DNA of 64,000 bases from Frigidibacter sp. RF13 (GCF_026626305.1 NZ_JAPNUE010000001.1:806001-870000), one strand, 5' to 3'. Shown: positions 25,674 to 33,750, counted from the first letter of the stretch. The notes: a model not told the origin generated them from the sequence alone. A program made the numbers and translations.

Positions 25674-26224
25674 CAGCGCACCTTTCGATAAGGGCGCAGC
25701 AGATCGCCAGCGCCCGAGTTTGCCATCGCTCGCGCCATCCAGTTCGGATCGCGCGTGAACATGACCGTAAGTCCGTCAACCGTGTAGGAGGTGGATTTCG
25801 CCCCGGAGCGTCCTTTGTGCAGGCTAGGCGTCATGCCGTCGCTGACATACTCGGCCAGCCGTCTGAACGCTTCGGCGACGGGCTCGGGCACGACCGTATC
25901 GCCCACGGTCGCCGTGACACGCCATGGCCCCTCGCTGGGTAGGTCGTAGCCGCCATATGGCGAATCCGGGGGGCTATCGGCCAGCCACGCTGCGCCGTCC
26001 CATTTCTCGATCGCCGAGACTGCCGCAGGCGTCAAAGGTGGCTCCCAGGCTCCGGGCCCCTCTACGACCCAGACCACGGGCCGCGCCCCCCAGCGGTGCG
26101 AGCACCAGGCCTCGATCCTTGACCAGAGCGCGACTTGCGGGACGGCCAAAGCGGCTTCCGACAAGCGGCTGACAAAGGGCCAGCTGGCAGGCGGGGTCTC
26201 GGTTTGCTTCAATGTCACCGCCAT
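25673..26224 (-). CDS. Probable head-tail connector/adaptor protein
   Basis: A 183-residue protein with no clear catalytic motif. The C-terminal half (VAEAFRRLAEYVSD ... GDLLRPYRKVR) has the pattern of gp6-like head-tail connectors, which end in an LLxPYR-like tail. The N-terminal half is tryptophan-rich. It lies between protease and portal with overlaps at both sides. In capsid-forming islands a connector of this type is the part that accepts helper tails. The assignment rests mainly on the C-terminal pattern and position. Confidence 0.6.
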   Translation of the reverse strand: MAVTLKQTETPPASWPFVSRLSEAALAVPQVALWSRIEAWCSHRWGARPVVWVVEGPGAWEPPLTPAAVSAIEKWDGAAWLADSPPDSPYGGYDLPSEGPWRVTATVGDTVVPEPVAEAFRRLAEYVSDGMTPSLHKGRSGAKSTSYTVDGLTVMFTRDPNWMARAMANSGAGDLLRPYRKVR

Positions 26225-26225
26225 G

Positions 26226-26846
26226 TCATGCCCTCCACCGATTCAATGCCCGCGCCCTGGCGTTCGGCACCATCAACCCGCCCTGCGTCAGTTCCCAGGA
26301 TCGGGCTTCCTCGCCTTCGGCCTCCTTGTAGGCAGGGACCGTGACAAAACTCATCTCGTAGAGCAGCGCCGCGAAAATGGTGCGGATGATTGCCCGTCCA
26401 AGCGCGGGGTCTTCCTCCTCGACCTTCTCTGCATCCGGCACGGTGATAGGCGGCGGAATGCGGAAGCCGGGCGAGATGCCTCGGATCAACCCGGCAGTGA
26501 AGGCCGCAAGGAAGTCTTGGCCATAGGGACTGTCCTCGATCTCGGGCACGATCTCGGCGTCAAAGGTCACGGCCTCGTCGCTGTCGAGGATCAGGAGCGT
26601 GCCCGCCAGGCGGCTTGCAAGCGGCCGGTCGTAGGAGTGCCCGACCAGAAGGTGAATATCCTCGTCCGGTCGATCGATCCGGTAGCTGAACGCCCGCGAG
26701 GCGATAACCTCTTTTTGTGGGCGCCCGTTCTTTCCACCGTCGCTAAGGACGGCTCTCTTATTATAGGGGAACCGACCCCGCAGGCGGCGGGACTTCCCCC
26801 GCCGCCCCCGAAGTTCCAGCTCGCCATCCGCGAAGCCATACAGCAT
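26226..26846 (-). CDS. HK97-family prohead protease
   Basis: A 206-residue head maturation protease. Likely catalytic residues are His in LVGHSYDRPLAS, Ser in GISPGFRI and Glu in LYEMSFVTVPAY, which fit the HK97 prohead protease (U35/S78) pattern. The ATG at 26846 overlaps the capsid stop (TGATG). It removes the capsid N-terminal delta region during maturation. A longer open frame to 27131 exists inside the capsid gene, but it reads as a shadow. Confidence 0.88.
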   Translation of the reverse strand: MLYGFADGELELRGRRGKSRRLRGRFPYNKRAVLSDGGKNGRPQKEVIASRAFSYRIDRPDEDIHLLVGHSYDRPLASRLAGTLLILDSDEAVTFDAEIVPEIEDSPYGQDFLAAFTAGLIRGISPGFRIPPPITVPDAEKVEEEDPALGRAIIRTIFAALLYEMSFVTVPAYKEAEGEEARSWELTQGGLMVPNARARALNRWRA

Positions 26847-28111
26847 CAGGCCACCTGCACCCCGGTCAGAACCTGCAGCTGCACCGCCCGCGCCACGGTC
26901 ACGTCCGCCGTGGCAAGCGCCGTCAGCCGCAAGCCGCCCGATTGCGCGTCCGAGAACGGGTCGCGGATCAAATCCACTGCGCCCCATAGGCCGACGAAGA
27001 TCGGCGCAACACCACCAGACGCCGTGGTCAGGAGCGCGGTGCAGGCGCTGGGCGAGCCGGTCGGCGCGGCAAGAGCGTTCGCGGTCATGGCGATGTTCTT
27101 GGCAGGGATGTTGCCCAGCATCCGATCCCATTCACTCACCGCGGTCGAAGTGATCAGCGAGCCGTCCATCTTGGCCCACACCTCGGGCCGGATCAGCAGG
27201 TTCACCGCGTCGGGCGAGGCCGCAGCGTTGCCGGTCATGAACGATACGACCGCAGCGCGGAATGCCGCCCAGGTAGCGGCGGCGCCGACCGCAGTGGAAG
27301 TGATGCCGTAGGTCGCGGCACCGGCGATCACGCCGAGCGGCTGGCCTGAAGAACCTGAGCCGAGGAAAATCGCCGCGTCGAGCGCCTGCGAAATCGCCCC
27401 GTTCATGTCACGGCGGACCGCGTCTTCCAGTGCTGCCCCGGATTGCTTCATCGCTTTCCGCGTGATCTTCATTTGGATTCCGAGCGTATTATTCGGCGCC
27501 ATGGCCTTGTCGGTCGTCGCATAGACGGTCGGGCCGCCCACGTTGCCGGTCTCCGTCGCCTGCCAGCCCGCAGTCACGGCAGAGGTGACGACCGGCCATT
27601 CGGTCAGCCCGGATTCGATCCCGATCATCTGGGCGCCCATGCGCGCGGCCACGCTGTCGGGGAAGAGGCGATCGATGATCGGCCGCGTGCTTAACGGGTT
27701 CGGGGTACCCGCCGCGACCGTCTCGCCCGCGCGGGTTTCCAGCGCGGCCCACGGAACCGGCACGCCACGATAGCCGCCTGCACCGCGCAGCTCCTCGACC
27801 ACCTCGGCGGTACGCCCGGACAATGCCCGACCCTCGTCGAGGTTCAGAGCGACCTGGCGCATCTCGAACGCGGAAACCAATTCGGACCATTCGCGATCCG
27901 AGCGGGTTTCCAGTTCCTCGCCCGCCTCGCGCCGTTCGGTATCTTCCGCGATCAGTGCGGCGCGATAGCGGGTTTCGTTCTGGCGGTACTCGGTATCGAG
28001 TGCCTCCATCTGGCGAAGCTCGTTTTCGTCGGGCTTCTCCTTGCCAGCCAGACCGGCAATTTGCTGGCGGATTTCGCTTTGCCGCCGGGCGATCTTAACG
28101 GAGTCGAGCAT
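26846..28111 (-). CDS. HK97-family major capsid protein
   Basis: A 421-residue protein with an N-terminal charged, coiled-coil scaffold-like region (about residues 1-100) followed by the HK97 fold. Fold markers include QMIGIESGLTEWPVV, FLGSGSSGQPLGVI, and NIPAKNIAMT. The start at 28111 is chosen because AAAGGA is 6 bases upstream; an ATG at 28126 overlaps the HNH stop. The length and intact ends indicate a functional gene, and the protein would build the island's own heads. Confidence 0.92.
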   Translation of the reverse strand: MLDSVKIARRQSEIRQQIAGLAGKEKPDENELRQMEALDTEYRQNETRYRAALIAEDTERREAGEELETRSDREWSELVSAFEMRQVALNLDEGRALSGRTAEVVEELRGAGGYRGVPVPWAALETRAGETVAAGTPNPLSTRPIIDRLFPDSVAARMGAQMIGIESGLTEWPVVTSAVTAGWQATETGNVGGPTVYATTDKAMAPNNTLGIQMKITRKAMKQSGAALEDAVRRDMNGAISQALDAAIFLGSGSSGQPLGVIAGAATYGITSTAVGAAATWAAFRAAVVSFMTGNAAASPDAVNLLIRPEVWAKMDGSLITSTAVSEWDRMLGNIPAKNIAMTANALAAPTGSPSACTALLTTASGGVAPIFVGLWGAVDLIRDPFSDAQSGGLRLTALATADVTVARAVQLQVLTGVQVA

Positions 28112-28122
28112 TTGAATTCCTT

Positions 28123-28440
28123 TCACTGCTCAGTTTCTCGGCCCGTTTTTCGGACCAGGGTTTTCCACGCCATGCGGGCGGGGTCGGTTTCTCCCATGCC
28201 GATCTCGGCGCGGGTCTTTCGGGCGTGGCAGGCCACGCACAAACTCTGAAGATTTGTCAGGTCGAATGACCTCTCGGGCGCGGTGCGCACAGGCTCCCGG
28301 TGATCAACCTCAAGCCTGCCCCGCGCCCCACAAGAGACGCAGGCGAAGCCGTCACGGCGCAGTGCCTCATAGCGAAGCCGCTTCCAGCGCTTGGTGCGTA
28401 TGATCGGCGCGGAATGTCGGGTCCAGCGGTTCACGCCCAT
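28123..28440 (-). CDS. HNH endonuclease of the packaging module
   Basis: A 105-residue HNH nuclease with CVSCG, the EVDHREPV stretch (DH), the Asn in DLTNLQSLC and the CVACH zinc pair. HNH proteins of this size next to terminase are required for cos cleavage and packaging in HK97-like phages. It overlaps the end of the terminase gene by 10 bp and the capsid start region by 4 bp. The position terminase-HNH-capsid is typical of such modules. Confidence 0.9.
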   Translation of the reverse strand: MGVNRWTRHSAPIIRTKRWKRLRYEALRRDGFACVSCGARGRLEVDHREPVRTAPERSFDLTNLQSLCVACHARKTRAEIGMGETDPARMAWKTLVRKTGRETEQ

Positions 28441-29945
28441 ACTGGCGCCCTCCCCGACTTGGCGGGCACCGCGATACGCCGCTGGCCTTCGGCAACGGCG
28501 AGCACCGCAGCCGCAGCCGCATCGATCCGGCCCAGGCTTCGGGCTTTGGCCAGCTTGTGATTTCCGGCCGGGTCCACCAGCGTGATCGCATCGGAGAAGG
28601 CCGAGCGCAGCAACAGCGACGGAGCGGCCTTCACCTGCCCGTCAAAGAGCGCGCGCCGGAACCGTTCTATATCCTCGCTGCCATCCTTCCAGCCAAAGCC
28701 CCGCCACACGAACGGCACGCGCAGCGCGGCCTTTGCCATGGCTTCCAGAAACTCGGCGTGTCGGAAGCGGTCGCCGACAACACAGGCCAGTTGCTCGCCT
28801 TCGAGCCGCCGCGCCAGTTCGGCAATCCACGGGCCAGGCGGCACCGTGTTTTCGCCCATGACCGAAAGTTCGCCCCGGTCATTCATCTCGACATACCGCC
28901 CACCGACGCCATCCGCCGCGCCACGATCGGCAAGACCGGGCACGGCGGGGAAGGTGCCGAGACATTCGAGGCGCCCCGTCTCGGGCCAGTAGAACGCGGC
29001 CGCTGACATGGACCGCGAGCCGCCGAGGTCCACGCCGAGAATGCACGGCCCGGCCCGCTGAGGCAGATCATCCGGCGCGACTTCGGCCGAAAGCCATTCG
29101 TCCACCGTGATCAGAACCGACCGGTCTTCCGTGCTCACGCGCTCATTGCGGTTGAGGTTGCGGAAGCTCGCCAGTGCCGCCCCGCCCCGCGCGATCGCTC
29201 GCCTCGCCTGGGCCACCAGCCACTCGGCACTCGCACCGATGCCCTCTGCCGCGCCGGGGTTCGCCACCAGAAGGCTTTCCAGATCGTCGGCAGGCAGACC
29301 GAAAGCGGGCCGGTGCTCCTGAACGTAGGTGCCTGGCGGCGGCTCATCGAGCCATCGGGAGAACGTGTTGGCGTCGTCGGGCGCGGACGTTGAAATGATC
29401 AGCGCCCTGCCGTCCCGCTTGCCGAGGCCCGACAGGATCGCGTTTTCGAGCGTATCGCCCTTCTCGCGCTCCCATGCGGCCCGCTCATCGAGGATCGCGA
29501 GCGTCGGCGCACCGCCGAGTATCGAGCGGCCATCCGCGGCGATTGCCCGTAGCAGACCGCCTCCGTTCGCCTCGTATTCTACCTCTAGTCGCGAGCCCCG
29601 GCGGATGGTGAACAACTCGCGTTCATCCTCACCGAGCCCGTCAATGAAGCCGAGGACGAAGTTGAACGCTATCTTCGCCTGATCACGGTTCCGGGCGGCA
29701 AGGATGATCTCCCGCCGGGGCTGGGCATCCCAGACCCCCATGACCGCCCCGAGCCCGATGCCAGACGCCAGAGCGGTCTTGGCGTTGCCGCGGCCGATCG
29801 AGAGGCAGGCCACCATGATGCGATCCGCCATCGCACCCCGGACGAACCGGCGCTGATAATCGGCCAGTACCAGCGGCTCACCAGCCTTCGGACCCTCGGG
29901 GATGCGCAAGGTTTCGAGGAAGGCAATGACGGTCTCAGCGGTCAT
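28431..29945 (-). CDS. Terminase large subunit
   Basis: A 504-residue packaging motor. Walker A is the unusual SIGRGNAKT (about residues 53-61), Walker B is LAILDERAAWE, and the C-terminal RNase H-like nuclease starts at ILGVDLGGSRS. The segment DYQRRFVRGAM is the typical adenine-binding region. The ATG at 29945 follows GGGGGGC and begins the conserved part. No recognisable terminase small subunit lies next to it; a 136-residue frame immediately upstream is the only candidate. Confidence 0.9.
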   Translation of the reverse strand: MTAETVIAFLETLRIPEGPKAGEPLVLADYQRRFVRGAMADRIMVACLSIGRGNAKTALASGIGLGAVMGVWDAQPRREIILAARNRDQAKIAFNFVLGFIDGLGEDERELFTIRRGSRLEVEYEANGGGLLRAIAADGRSILGGAPTLAILDERAAWEREKGDTLENAILSGLGKRDGRALIISTSAPDDANTFSRWLDEPPPGTYVQEHRPAFGLPADDLESLLVANPGAAEGIGASAEWLVAQARRAIARGGAALASFRNLNRNERVSTEDRSVLITVDEWLSAEVAPDDLPQRAGPCILGVDLGGSRSMSAAAFYWPETGRLECLGTFPAVPGLADRGAADGVGGRYVEMNDRGELSVMGENTVPPGPWIAELARRLEGEQLACVVGDRFRHAEFLEAMAKAALRVPFVWRGFGWKDGSEDIERFRRALFDGQVKAAPSLLLRSAFSDAITLVDPAGNHKLAKARSLGRIDAAAAAVLAVAEGQRRIAVPAKSGRAPVWA

Positions 29946-30352
29946 TTTGCCCCCCGGAATTTTTCGGGAGAGAGACAGGAGAACCCCGCCCCCCCGAAAA
30001 GCCCCCCCACCCAGAGGGCCGGGCATTGGCACCAGATCGTCGCTCGTTCGATTACGCCAAACTCGATCAACGCAAATCGAATTTCATTTTCACGTTCGCG
30101 AGTGCGGGCGCTCCCCCTCTCCCCCTCCCCTTGGGTAGGGGTGGGGTATAGGTGTACCCCCATGCCTATGCCCACCTCGGCGCAACCTAGCGCGTCCACT
30201 CTCAAGGGTACGCCCCCCGCCCCACGGGGGGGCGTACCCCTATGGGGTATGGGGTATATACTCCCCCACCGTTGGAAGGGGGTTGGAAGGGGGGGTGGGA
30301 TGGGGGTTGGAACAGGTTGGAAAATGGGGTTGGAAGGGGGTTGGAACGTCAT
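29942..30352 (-). CDS. Unassigned 136-residue frame between repA and terminase
   Basis: The frame starts at an ATG overlapping the RepA-like stop (ATGA) and stops in an ATGA that contains the terminase start, so it tiles exactly into the operon. The N-terminus is proline-rich (MTFQPPSNPIFQPVPTPIPP), a consequence of the G-rich repeats on the opposite strand. The centre is charged (ERGSARTRERENEIRFALIE). No similarity to terminase small subunits is apparent. Against it, the DNA holds strong repeats and a hairpin, so this may be a non-coding control or packaging region. Confidence 0.35.
   Translation of the reverse strand: MTFQPPSNPIFQPVPTPIPPPLPTPFQRWGSIYPIPHRGTPPRGAGGVPLRVDALGCAEVGIGMGVHLYPTPTQGEGERGSARTRERENEIRFALIEFGVIERATIWCQCPALWVGGLFGGAGFSCLSPEKFRGAK
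30206..30239. repeat. 13-bp perfect hairpin in the repA-terminase region
   Basis: GGGTACGCCCCCC (30206-30218) and GGGGGGCGTACCC (30227-30239) flank an 8-base loop. The stem is extremely stable. It may be a terminator for the replication gene, or part of an origin or cos site. Confidence 0.6.
30271..30347. repeat. G-rich short tandem repeats (GTTGGAAGGGG units)
   Basis: On the plus strand the unit GTTGGAA followed by a G run recurs: at 30271, 30282, 30306, 30316, 30329 and 30340, with varied spacers. Many G runs of three to seven make G-quadruplex formation plausible. The array ends 2 bases from the repA stop. Iteron-like replication origin or terminase-binding site are both possible. Confidence 0.6.
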
Positions 30353-31860
30353 TCCGCCACCTCCAAGTAGGTCCTACGCTTGGAGGCTGGACCGGCCTCG
30401 ACTACCGTGATCTTGCCCGATGCCAGCAGGCTCTCCATGGCTGCGCGCAAGGCCCTCTTGGTCATGCCCTCGCTATCGGGATGCTCGGAAAAGACCTTCG
30501 GCGCATAGGTCGGGCCACCGGCATGGTTCATGCGCCGTCCTTGCTCGGCAAACATGCGCAGGAGCTTAAGGAAGACCCGCTCCGCCTTGGCTGCACCCGC
30601 CATGCGATCAAGCGTTGTTTCGCTAGCCTCGGGCACAAAGGCGCCGTCGCAATAGGTCAGGCCGATCTCACCGCCCACAGGGCCATAGTTGGCCTTCATC
30701 GTGCGCAGAACGCGCGCATCCGGGTCGGCCTCGTATCCGTCCACCACGACCCGCTTGAAGAACAGGCGCGAGCGCACCGCACCGTTCCAGGCGGTGCTCC
30801 CTGAATAGCCGTCGCCGCTCTCCATCGCGCTTTTGGAAGGGTGGGCTAGCACCATCGCGGCGCAGTCACAGCGAAGGGCGATGCCCTTCACGATGTCCAC
30901 AAATTGCGTGACCTGTGCGCGATCGTTTTCGTCGCCGGGGAACAGGTTCGCCAGCGTGTCCAGAACGATCAGGCGCGTGTAACGGTCACTCGCGAATTCC
31001 TCAATCTGGCGTGCCAGCTCGGTCGGCTTGAAGCCTACACGGCCGCGTTCTGCCAGCAGGGCGCCCTCCCCCACGGTCGAGCGCAAGTGCAGGCTATCAA
31101 CGTCATCGAAGGTCAGGCCAGCGCCGCGCAGGATGCCGTCCAGGCGCCTGTGCAGCTCGGCCATGTCATCTTCCGCAGAGAGATATATCACGGCGCCCTC
31201 ATCGGCCTGCCTGCCGATCCAGCGCGTGCCCGAGGCAACGGCAACGGCAAGCTGCATTGCAAGAAGCGATTTGCCCGTGCCGCCGTCGCCGGTCAGCAGC
31301 GTGACGGTGCGATCCGGAACAAGAGCCTCCACGACCCATTCGCGTGCTGGCACAGGCCGCGCCTTGAAGCTCGATGCCGAAATGAAGGGCGACGGCTTCG
31401 GCAGTATCATGTCCAGCGGCTCATCCCATCCGGTGAAGTCAATCCGATGCCGAAGCCAGGACCATGCCCGCTCCTTGGCGTCTGATTTGTCGAAGCCCTT
31501 GGCGAGCGCGATCAGCTCAAGCGGCTGCAGGAAGTGCCGCTCCATGACGTTCGCCAGTATCTCCCCGCACTCCGCGACCACGTTGCCGCGATGGTGCGGC
31601 GGAATGGTATGAGTGGGGCCACGCCCTTCCTTGATCGCTGCGGCCTCGTCGGCCTCGTCCCAGTAGACCAGAAGATCGCCCGGCCAGTTGCTCATGGCCA
31701 GCCATGCGCCCTCGCAGCGCTGCCGCGTTTCCGGCAAGCCAAGATCGGCGAACCAATGGTCGATTGCGGCCGTCGCGGCGCGATTACGGCGGCGCCACAT
31801 ATCCGCCTCGGCCTGGGCGACCGCCTCGGCTTCGGTGAAGCCCCTATGATTGAAAGCCAT
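30349..31860 (-). CDS. RepA-like AAA ATPase/replicative helicase of the island
   Basis: A 503-residue protein. A RecA-like ATPase core carries Walker A TGDGGTGKSLLAM near residue 190, the region AVIYLSAEDDMAEL, and Walker B LIVLDTLANLFPGDEND. The motif VLAHPSKSAM follows. A basic winged-helix-like C-terminus is suggested by MTKRALRAAMESLLASGKIT. It resembles hexameric RepA helicases of plasmids and satellites. The second ATG (31860) is 8 bases after GAGG; the first (31866) is only 2. It heads the leftward packaging operon. No separate primase gene is visible. Confidence 0.85.
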   Translation of the reverse strand: MAFNHRGFTEAEAVAQAEADMWRRRNRAATAAIDHWFADLGLPETRQRCEGAWLAMSNWPGDLLVYWDEADEAAAIKEGRGPTHTIPPHHRGNVVAECGEILANVMERHFLQPLELIALAKGFDKSDAKERAWSWLRHRIDFTGWDEPLDMILPKPSPFISASSFKARPVPAREWVVEALVPDRTVTLLTGDGGTGKSLLAMQLAVAVASGTRWIGRQADEGAVIYLSAEDDMAELHRRLDGILRGAGLTFDDVDSLHLRSTVGEGALLAERGRVGFKPTELARQIEEFASDRYTRLIVLDTLANLFPGDENDRAQVTQFVDIVKGIALRCDCAAMVLAHPSKSAMESGDGYSGSTAWNGAVRSRLFFKRVVVDGYEADPDARVLRTMKANYGPVGGEIGLTYCDGAFVPEASETTLDRMAGAAKAERVFLKLLRMFAEQGRRMNHAGGPTYAPKVFSEHPDSEGMTKRALRAAMESLLASGKITVVEAGPASKRRTYLEVAE

Positions 31861-32073
31861 GGTCATGGCCTCAGTCCCGCGCTATAATCGGCGCAGGACT
31901 TTTCAACGCTGGTCGCGATGGAAGGTTTGGCAATACCCCCGGCAGCGCCCGCCAGCGCGCCGGGGTTTTCGTTTTCAGGGCTCAAACCGCCGGTTGAAAC
32001 TTTCGCGGAAGGTTCACGGTTTGTCGGGGCCTTCGTTGAAACGAAGGCGCATTGATTTCTCTGTTTTTCTTGC

Positions 32074-32121
32074 CGGATTGCAAATCCGTGAAGACCGGTT
32101 CGATTCCGGTACCCGCCTCCA
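32074..32121 (+). repeat. attR, right direct repeat of the island
   Basis: 48 bases identical to the anticodon-to-CCA part of tRNA-Cys (21403-21450). The 5' half of the tRNA is absent here, so it is not a functional tRNA. Bases 31867-32073 to its left hold two TTGAAAC motifs and a GCCTTCGTT/AACGAAGGC palindrome but no gene. Confidence 0.93.
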
Positions 32122-32189
32122 TATCCTTCTAAATCAGTGACTTAAGCCCCATGGCTGCCAAGTGCGACACAAAGTGGAGCACACAGCCC

Positions 32190-32303
32190 ATGAAACTGTC
32201 GGCTTACCTAATCCGTTCTCGCCACGGAAATTTCTCCTTCCGTGGGTTACGGCCGAGCACCGGTAGAATTAGTTACCCAACCATCGGGATATTGCTTGTT
32301 TGA
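32190..32303 (+). pseudogene. Remnant of a second tyrosine integrase (N-terminus)
   Basis: A 37-residue frame starting MKLSAYLIRSRHGNFSFRGL, which resembles the N-terminus of a family of phage integrases that open with a short YLxRSRHGxxxFR beta hairpin. It stops after GILLV without any catalytic domain. It lies 68 bases outside attR and reads away from it, as an integrase at a tRNA site often does. It is probably what is left of an older element; the match is by eye. The rest of 32122-32457 shows no gene. Confidence 0.5.
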
Positions 32304-32457
32304 GCCTCGAAAACTCATGTCCGTTTCGGACCGCGCACAGCAGAGTGGCCGACGTAAACCGTGCCGGCGCCCGAACCTCGCGCCAACGGCCAAGCGCCAC
32401 CCGCAGAATGACCCTTGTCATTCGCCGGCCGTTGCAGTAGCACGCCGCCCACGGAGT

Positions 32458-32532
32458 GCGGGCGTAGCTCAGGGGTAGAGCATAACCTTGCCAAGGTTAG
32501 GGTCGGGCGTTCGAATCGCCTCGCCCGCTCCA
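32458..32532 (+). tRNA. tRNA-Gly (GCC)
   Basis: Acceptor stem GCGGGCG/CGCCCGC, D arm GCTCAGGGGTAGAGC, anticodon loop TTGCCAA giving GCC for glycine, T arm with GTTCGAATC, discriminator T and encoded CCA. Confidence 0.95.
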
Positions 32533-32691
32533 ATCGACCATCCAATATTTTTTCAATCATTCCTTAAGTGGCTGATTTTCGGCCAATTTCGGCTTAGCGC
32601 CCCGAACGCCGCGTCTCACCGCGAACCGAAAGGCACAAGTCATTGCAGGATGAGTCATCTCAGTCGCGTAATATCGGCGAGATTTGTTAAC

Positions 32692-33714
32692 TCAGGACCC
32701 AACGGTCTTGCGGACGATGAAAGGTCGTTCGATCAGGCGCCAGGAAATCACTGAGATCGCGAGTGTGATGGGTGCGGCCCAGATCATGCAGCCTACCGGA
32801 TCAATACCCGCAGCCACAGCCACCACAGCGCCCTGAATCGGAAACGCATAAAGATAGAAGCCATACGAGTAATCGCCCAGGCGGTTATAGAGCCCGAGAA
32901 ACCTTGACGGCAAGAATGCGAGCGCAATCGTTACGAAAGCGATAGCCGGGTACAGGAGCAATACATTTGACGTTCCAAGTAGTATCATCACCGCGATAAG
33001 TAAGAGTGCAAGAGCCCCCACATAACGCGCTCCGAGCACATCCCATACCGACCAGATGAAAATGCCCCACGCGAATGAGACAGAGAGCTCCATGAATTTG
33101 TCGATCTGGTAGATCGTATGGACATCCGACACCACATAGGCTGTCGCGAAAAGCATCCAGGCCAGCGAGACCGCCACGGCGCTCGACCGGCGCTTCAGAA
33201 AGCCCATCCAGCCGACAATAGCGACAAGGACATAACAAGCAATCTCATAGAAAATAGTCCAGATAGAGCCAACGATCGCATGGTATGGGCTTTGGTCGAA
33301 GACACCTGGCAACTCGTACATCGGTGACAGCAGAACCGTGTTCCTGGCTAAGAACATCCATGTGTCAGGTGCGGCGAAATACTCCGCCAAAGGCAGAGAG
33401 GTGAAGATCAGCCCCAAGATGAAAACAACGACAATATTGGAGATCACCAGGCCAGGATATATCCTGAATATGCGGGCCTTGCAGAAGCTTAGGATGGAGC
33501 TTCTGTTCACATAGCTGGCAGATATCAGAAATCCGGAGGCGGTAAAGAATACAAATACGGCGATCGTTCCCAACGAGAAACCCGTTTCATGTTCCAGCGG
33601 TTCGACCGCACCGGGCCCGAGTGCTATTGGGTAGGCATGAGAAATCAGCACGCAGATGGCCGCAACCATCCTTATCAGATTGAAGTTATTGTCGTGCGAA
33701 AATTGCGATTTCAT
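32692..33714 (-). CDS. Acyltransferase 3 family membrane protein (OafA-like)
   Basis: A 340-residue protein with about ten hydrophobic helices. Family markers are the N-terminal FNLIRMVAAICVLISHAYP with the catalytic-type His, FTASGFLIS, GSIWTIFYEIACY, the late GDYSYGFYLYAFPIQ and the terminal LIERPF. These enzymes O-acylate surface polysaccharides or lipids at the inner membrane. It is followed on the same strand by a glycosyltransferase upstream (36 bp), so both probably modify the same polymer. Codon use looks AT-richer than in neighbouring housekeeping genes, suggesting acquisition. Confidence 0.88.
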   Translation of the reverse strand: MKSQFSHDNNFNLIRMVAAICVLISHAYPIALGPGAVEPLEHETGFSLGTIAVFVFFTASGFLISASYVNRSSILSFCKARIFRIYPGLVISNIVVVFILGLIFTSLPLAEYFAAPDTWMFLARNTVLLSPMYELPGVFDQSPYHAIVGSIWTIFYEIACYVLVAIVGWMGFLKRRSSAVAVSLAWMLFATAYVVSDVHTIYQIDKFMELSVSFAWGIFIWSVWDVLGARYVGALALLLIAVMILLGTSNVLLLYPAIAFVTIALAFLPSRFLGLYNRLGDYSYGFYLYAFPIQGAVVAVAAGIDPVGCMIWAAPITLAISVISWRLIERPFIVRKTVGS

Positions 33715-33750
33715 ACCGGCGCGACACCCCGTGATCTGATTTTTCAGCCG

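Larger units (their letters stand above)
21403..32121. mobile_element. tRNA-Cys-integrated satellite: capsid-forming PICI-like island
   Basis: A 10.7-kb element bounded by 48-bp direct repeats of the tRNA-Cys 3' part. Its content is a tyrosine integrase, a small regulatory block with divergent promoters, a RepA-like ATPase, terminase large subunit, HNH nuclease, HK97 capsid, prohead protease, connector and portal. Tail, baseplate, lysis, holin and packaging-independent lytic genes are absent, and no space is left for them. All head genes are intact and overlap tightly. This matches capsid-forming phage-inducible chromosomal islands, which make their own heads and take tails from a helper phage. 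A deletion-derived prophage is the alternative; the precise ends and lack of fragments argue against it. Confidence 0.82.

Noticed and set aside
24325..25691. Plus-strand frames over the portal gene
   Set aside because: They are antisense to an intact portal gene and overlap the hairpin; no motifs.
24588..30032. Gene transfer agent head cluster
   Set aside because: The module is bounded by att repeats with an integrase and a replication gene, while gene transfer agent clusters carry tail genes and no integrase.
30100..30350. CRISPR-like array suspected from short repeats
   Set aside because: Units are 7-12 bases, G-rich and irregularly spaced, with no spacers of constant length and no cas genes.
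21403..32121. Complete prophage
   Set aside because: No tail, lysis or holin genes and only 10.7 kb between att sites.
32074..32121. Second tRNA-Cys gene
   Set aside because: Only the 3' part from the anticodon stem on is present; the acceptor 5' strand and D arm are missing.
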